DNA of 8,479 nucleotides from JAIEPT01 sp038217425 (GTDB lineage Bacteria > Planctomycetota > Planctomycetia > Gemmatales > Gemmataceae), in NCBI GenBank assembly GCA_038217425.1, contig JBBQPM010000250.1:1-8479 (forward strand). Direction: 5' to 3'. Each line of letters starts with the position of its first letter. Positions within the stretch are counted from its first letter, which is position 1. The notes beneath the pieces were generated by a model. That model had not been told where the DNA came from. It ran no database searches and saw only the letters and a list, made by a program, of their open reading frames with translations. Both the position numbers and the translations under genes were made by a program. Shown piece by piece: positions 6,368 through 8,479 of the stretch.

Positions 6368-6396
6368 TTGGGCAGGGGCCCCGATTTTGCTAGACT
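6368..6396 (+). promoter_or_regulatory. Putative promoter of the pseudouridine synthase gene, predicted leaderless
   Basis: TTGGGC (6368-6373) and TAGACT (6391-6396, 4 of 6 matches) are 17 bases apart. TAGACT ends 6 bases before ATG 6403. No purine-rich ribosome-binding site precedes the ATG. The -35 match is weak, so the call depends mainly on the -10 position and the absence of a ribosome-binding site. Confidence 0.4.
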
Positions 6397-6402
6397 ATCT
6401 TC

Positions 6403-7140
6403 ATGGAACGCATCAACAAATTTCTCGCCCACGCTGGCGTCGGCTCGCGCCGGCAAGTCGAAGATCTCATCCGCGCCGGACGCGTCGGCGTCGACGGCTC
6501 CGCCGTCCGTGATCTCGCCACCCGCATCGTCCCCGGACAGACCGTCACCGTTGACGGCAAACCGGTCGCGGCCGAGAAGCACGTCTACTGGCTCGTTAAC
6601 AAACCGCTCGGCGTCCTGTGCACCAATCACGACCCAGGCGGCCGGCCCCGGGCCATCGATCTCATCCCCAACGTCCACGAACGCGTCTACACCGTTGGCC
6701 GGCTCGATGAAGACAGCGAAGGCTTGCTGCTGCTCACCAATGACGGCGACCTCGCGCACAAGCTCATGCATCCGCGCTTTGGCGTCGATAAGACCTATCA
6801 CGTCCAGGTCGCCGGGGTGCCGACGCTCGAGGATCTCGACAAGATCACCAAGGGCGTTTGGCTGAGCGAAGGCCACGTCAAGGCGGAGCGCGTGAAGAAG
6901 CTCCGTAAACAGGGCAAGAGCGTTTGGCTGCAGATCGTGCTGAAAGAAGGCAAGAACCGCGAGATCCGACGCATGCTCGCGAAATTCGAGCACAAGGTGA
7001 TTCGCCTGATTCGCATTGGACTGGGACCCATCGAATTGGGCAATCTCAAGTCGGGCAGATCTCGGCCCGCGACGACGCTGGAACTCAAGCGCCTGCGCAA
7101 GATCGCGGCGGATGCGGAAGGCGAAAGCGAAGAAGATTAA
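6403..7140 (+). CDS. rluB: 23S rRNA pseudouridine synthase, RluB/RsuA family
   Basis: Isomerises a specific uridine in ribosomal RNA to pseudouridine; RluB acts at position 2605 of 23S rRNA (E. coli numbering). The 245 residues contain an N-terminal S4 RNA-binding domain (about 2-50, with INKFLAHAGVGSRRQVEDLI) and the RsuA-type catalytic domain. Visible motifs: LVNKPLGVLCT (64-74), YTVGRLDEDSEGLLLLTNDG (96-115) with catalytic Asp at D102, LMHPRFGVDKTYHV, and the C-terminal KEGKNREIRRML stretch typical of RluB/E/F and RsuA. The acidic tail (AEGESEED) is dispensable by appearance. The length and S4 domain favour RluB over RluE; RluF or RsuA cannot be fully excluded. It stands alone: the toxin-antitoxin pair is divergent upstream and the acidic-protein gene convergent downstream. 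No Shine-Dalgarno sequence precedes the start. Confidence 0.92.
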   Translation: MERINKFLAHAGVGSRRQVEDLIRAGRVGVDGSAVRDLATRIVPGQTVTVDGKPVAAEKHVYWLVNKPLGVLCTNHDPGGRPRAIDLIPNVHERVYTVGRLDEDSEGLLLLTNDGDLAHKLMHPRFGVDKTYHVQVAGVPTLEDLDKITKGVWLSEGHVKAERVKKLRKQGKSVWLQIVLKEGKNREIRRMLAKFEHKVIRLIRIGLGPIELGNLKSGRSRPATTLELKRLRKIAADAEGESEED

Positions 7141-7146
7141 CCCGCT

Positions 7147-7165
7147 CTCCAATTTCGAATTGGAG
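7147..7165. terminator. Short hairpin behind rluB
   Basis: CTCCAATT (7147-7154) and AATTGGAG (7158-7165) form a perfect 8-bp stem with loop TCG, 6 bases after the rluB stop. No T-run follows in either direction, so a role in termination is only likely by position. The rest of the convergent gap to 7316 shows no gene or other structure I can support. Confidence 0.45.
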
Positions 7166-7316
7166 CTTCCGCGACGTTCCGTCGAAGAACGCCCGCAAAT
7201 GCTTCCCACGAGGCGGCCTTACAGGCGGAATACAAGAACGCCCCGTTTAGAACTACGCAACTTACGCAGACTGAGATCAGCCTCACCCCCTGTGAAAAGT
7301 GGCGCTGCCCAATTCG

Positions 7317-8411
7317 TTAGCTCTTTTTGAACCAGTTCCAGCTCTTCTTGTCATCTTTCTTTTCCGGCTCTTTTTTCTTGGGCTGATTGCGCTCGGCTGG
7401 GTCGCTGAAGAGTTGCTCGAAGTCGACCTCTTCGTCCTCCATCGGAATCGCCTCGGCGACGTCCGAAACCGGCATGGCCTCGGTGACGTCATCCATGCTG
7501 TCCTTGAGGATCGCGTTGAAATCGACTTCCTCCGCCTCCGCGTCGACCTCGACATCTACCGGCGAGGCAAGCGTCTGATCGAGTTCGGCGCCGTCGAGCG
7601 GCACGGGCAGGGCGAGCGTCTGCTCCATCTCCAGGCCTTGCAATTCTTCGTGCAACTCCTCGGCCGGCATCGTCTTGGGAGCCGCGTGACGAAACAGCGT
7701 GTCGAAATTGATGCCATGGCTCGGCGTCTGAATCGGCGCTTTGGGTTCGTCCTCCTCGATCGCCTCGACCACGCCTTCGGCGCCAAACAGATCCTGAAAT
7801 TCCGGCACGCTCTCGACGATGTCGTCCGCAGACGCAACTTCCGGGGTCTCGGTCCAGTCGAGCGCGAACTCGCCTGGCTTACTCGTCGGAGACATGCGGA
7901 ACGATTCTTCCGAGGACGGGGCGCTCATTTGCGGCACAGCCGACGCTTCGGGGATCGCAACGTCGTCATCCCAGTCGGCAACCGGCGCGGCCGGGACGCC
8001 CATATCCATTTCGTCGACCGGATCGGCGAAGGCTTCAGGAACCTCGCCGATCGCCTCGGCGTACCGCCCCGCGGGAATCGTTACGTCGAACACGCTGGAA
8101 TCTTCGTCAACCTCGTCCGGGACCGCGGCGCCGAGACGGGTGATCGGCATCGGCGTGACCGGCTCCTGGCCGGCGTCGTCGAAAGACTCGTTATCTTCCA
8201 GGACCGCATCCGCTTCGTCTGCCTCGGCCACCGGTTCCGCGAACGCTTGCATCGCCTCGTCGTCGAAAAGCTGCGCCGCCGGTTCGGCAGTTGCATCCTC
8301 CTCCAACGCCTCGGCCGGCTCATCTTCCGCGTCGAATAATTGAGCGACGGGTTCCGCGTCGGCGACCTCGGCCATCGGTTCGGCGAATGCGGCGAACGCA
8401 TCCTCCTCCAA
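7317..8411 (-). CDS. Very acidic, low-complexity protein with repeated aromatic short motifs; 5' end uncertain
   Basis: I recognise no family. From a TTG at 8411 the frame gives 364 residues rich in Glu, Asp, Ala and Pro, almost without Cys, with no signal peptide or membrane segment; most is probably disordered. A short motif recurs: VDFEQLF (329-335), INFDTLF (234-240), VDFNAIL (296-302), EFQDLF (204-209) and AQLFD twice (24-28, 47-51). QTLA followed by L/S and PV occurs at 264-270 and 279-285. The tail after 344 switches to lysine-rich and ends in an aromatic SWNWFKKS. Codons favour G in position 1 and G/C in position 3, supporting this strand over the long opposite frame. TTG 8411 aligns with an internal Leu of a 35-residue repeat (residue 36), so it may not be the true start, yet in-frame stops lie at 8457-8459 and 8472-8474. 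The gene could begin at TTG, at Met 13, or be frameshifted near the edge. Confidence 0.65.
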   Translation of the reverse strand: MEEDAFAAFAEPMAEVADAEPVAQLFDAEDEPAEALEEDATAEPAAQLFDDEAMQAFAEPVAEADEADAVLEDNESFDDAGQEPVTPMPITRLGAAVPDEVDEDSSVFDVTIPAGRYAEAIGEVPEAFADPVDEMDMGVPAAPVADWDDDVAIPEASAVPQMSAPSSEESFRMSPTSKPGEFALDWTETPEVASADDIVESVPEFQDLFGAEGVVEAIEEDEPKAPIQTPSHGINFDTLFRHAAPKTMPAEELHEELQGLEMEQTLALPVPLDGAELDQTLASPVDVEVDAEAEEVDFNAILKDSMDDVTEAMPVSDVAEAIPMEDEEVDFEQLFSDPAERNQPKKKEPEKKDDKKSWNWFKKS

Positions 8412-8423
8412 CGCCTCGGCCGG
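8293..8423. repeat. 26-base direct repeat, 105 bases apart, inside the acidic gene
   Basis: Positions 8293-8318 and 8398-8423 are identical over 26 bases. The 105-base offset is exactly 35 codons, so both copies encode PAEALEEDA in the same frame, and similar residues (AQLFD plus acidic stretches) follow in each unit. This is an in-frame duplication of a 35-residue segment. The distal copy straddles the putative TTG start. Confidence 0.85.
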
Positions 8424-8479
8424 GTCTTCTTCAGCTACGACGGAATGAGAAACGGCTTACGCCACGGCGACCTATGCCA

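Noticed and set aside
6375..6382. GGGGCCCC palindrome upstream of rluB as an operator.
   Set aside because: Eight-base GC palindromes are common by chance in such DNA, and it falls in the promoter spacer with no second copy.
7299..8339. 346-codon plus-strand frame opposite the acidic gene.
   Set aside because: It starts at GTG inside the convergent gap, has no ribosome-binding site and no recognisable motifs. The minus strand shows repeats at protein level and better codon pattern.

Overview
The window is GC-rich bacterial chromosome made mostly of housekeeping genes. The best guess for the source is a member of the Planctomycetota. This rests on two families of short intergenic palindromes of a kind I associate with Gemmata-like genomes, on high GC, and on small regulatory genes and repeat proteins scattered between biosynthetic genes. 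It is an inference from style, not a proof.

Layout: (1) Positions 1-818, minus strand: most of a DAHP synthase (first step of the shikimate pathway), cut off at its C-terminus by the window edge. (2) 1056-2048, plus strand, divergent from it: a 330-residue protein built of six Tudor/agenet-like repeats, which is the most unusual gene here. (3) 2070-2131: a long near-perfect hairpin behind it. (4) 2171-5512: a promoter followed by argB, an array of GGCCAGAC palindromes, argD and argF, an arginine biosynthesis operon. (5) 5513-6244, minus strand: a PIN-domain toxin and its small upstream partner, a probable toxin-antitoxin pair of lower GC, whose toxin stop codon directly abuts the argF stop codon. 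(6) 6403-7140, plus strand: an RluB-type 23S rRNA pseudouridine synthase, divergent from the antitoxin; both starts sit 6-7 bases behind a -10-like hexamer. (7) 7317-8411, minus strand: a very acidic, probably disordered protein with recurring short aromatic motifs and an unclear 5' end.

Working together: ArgB phosphorylates N-acetylglutamate, ArgD transaminates the semialdehyde to N-acetylornithine, and ArgF carbamoylates ornithine to citrulline. ArgC, ArgJ and ArgG/H must lie elsewhere. ArgB carries features of the arginine-inhibited class, so pathway flux is probably feedback controlled at that enzyme. The other genes show no functional link to the arginine operon. I see no complete new multi-gene system. 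The best candidates for new biology are the Tudor-like hexarepeat protein, the hairpin array inside the arg operon and the acidic motif-repeat protein.
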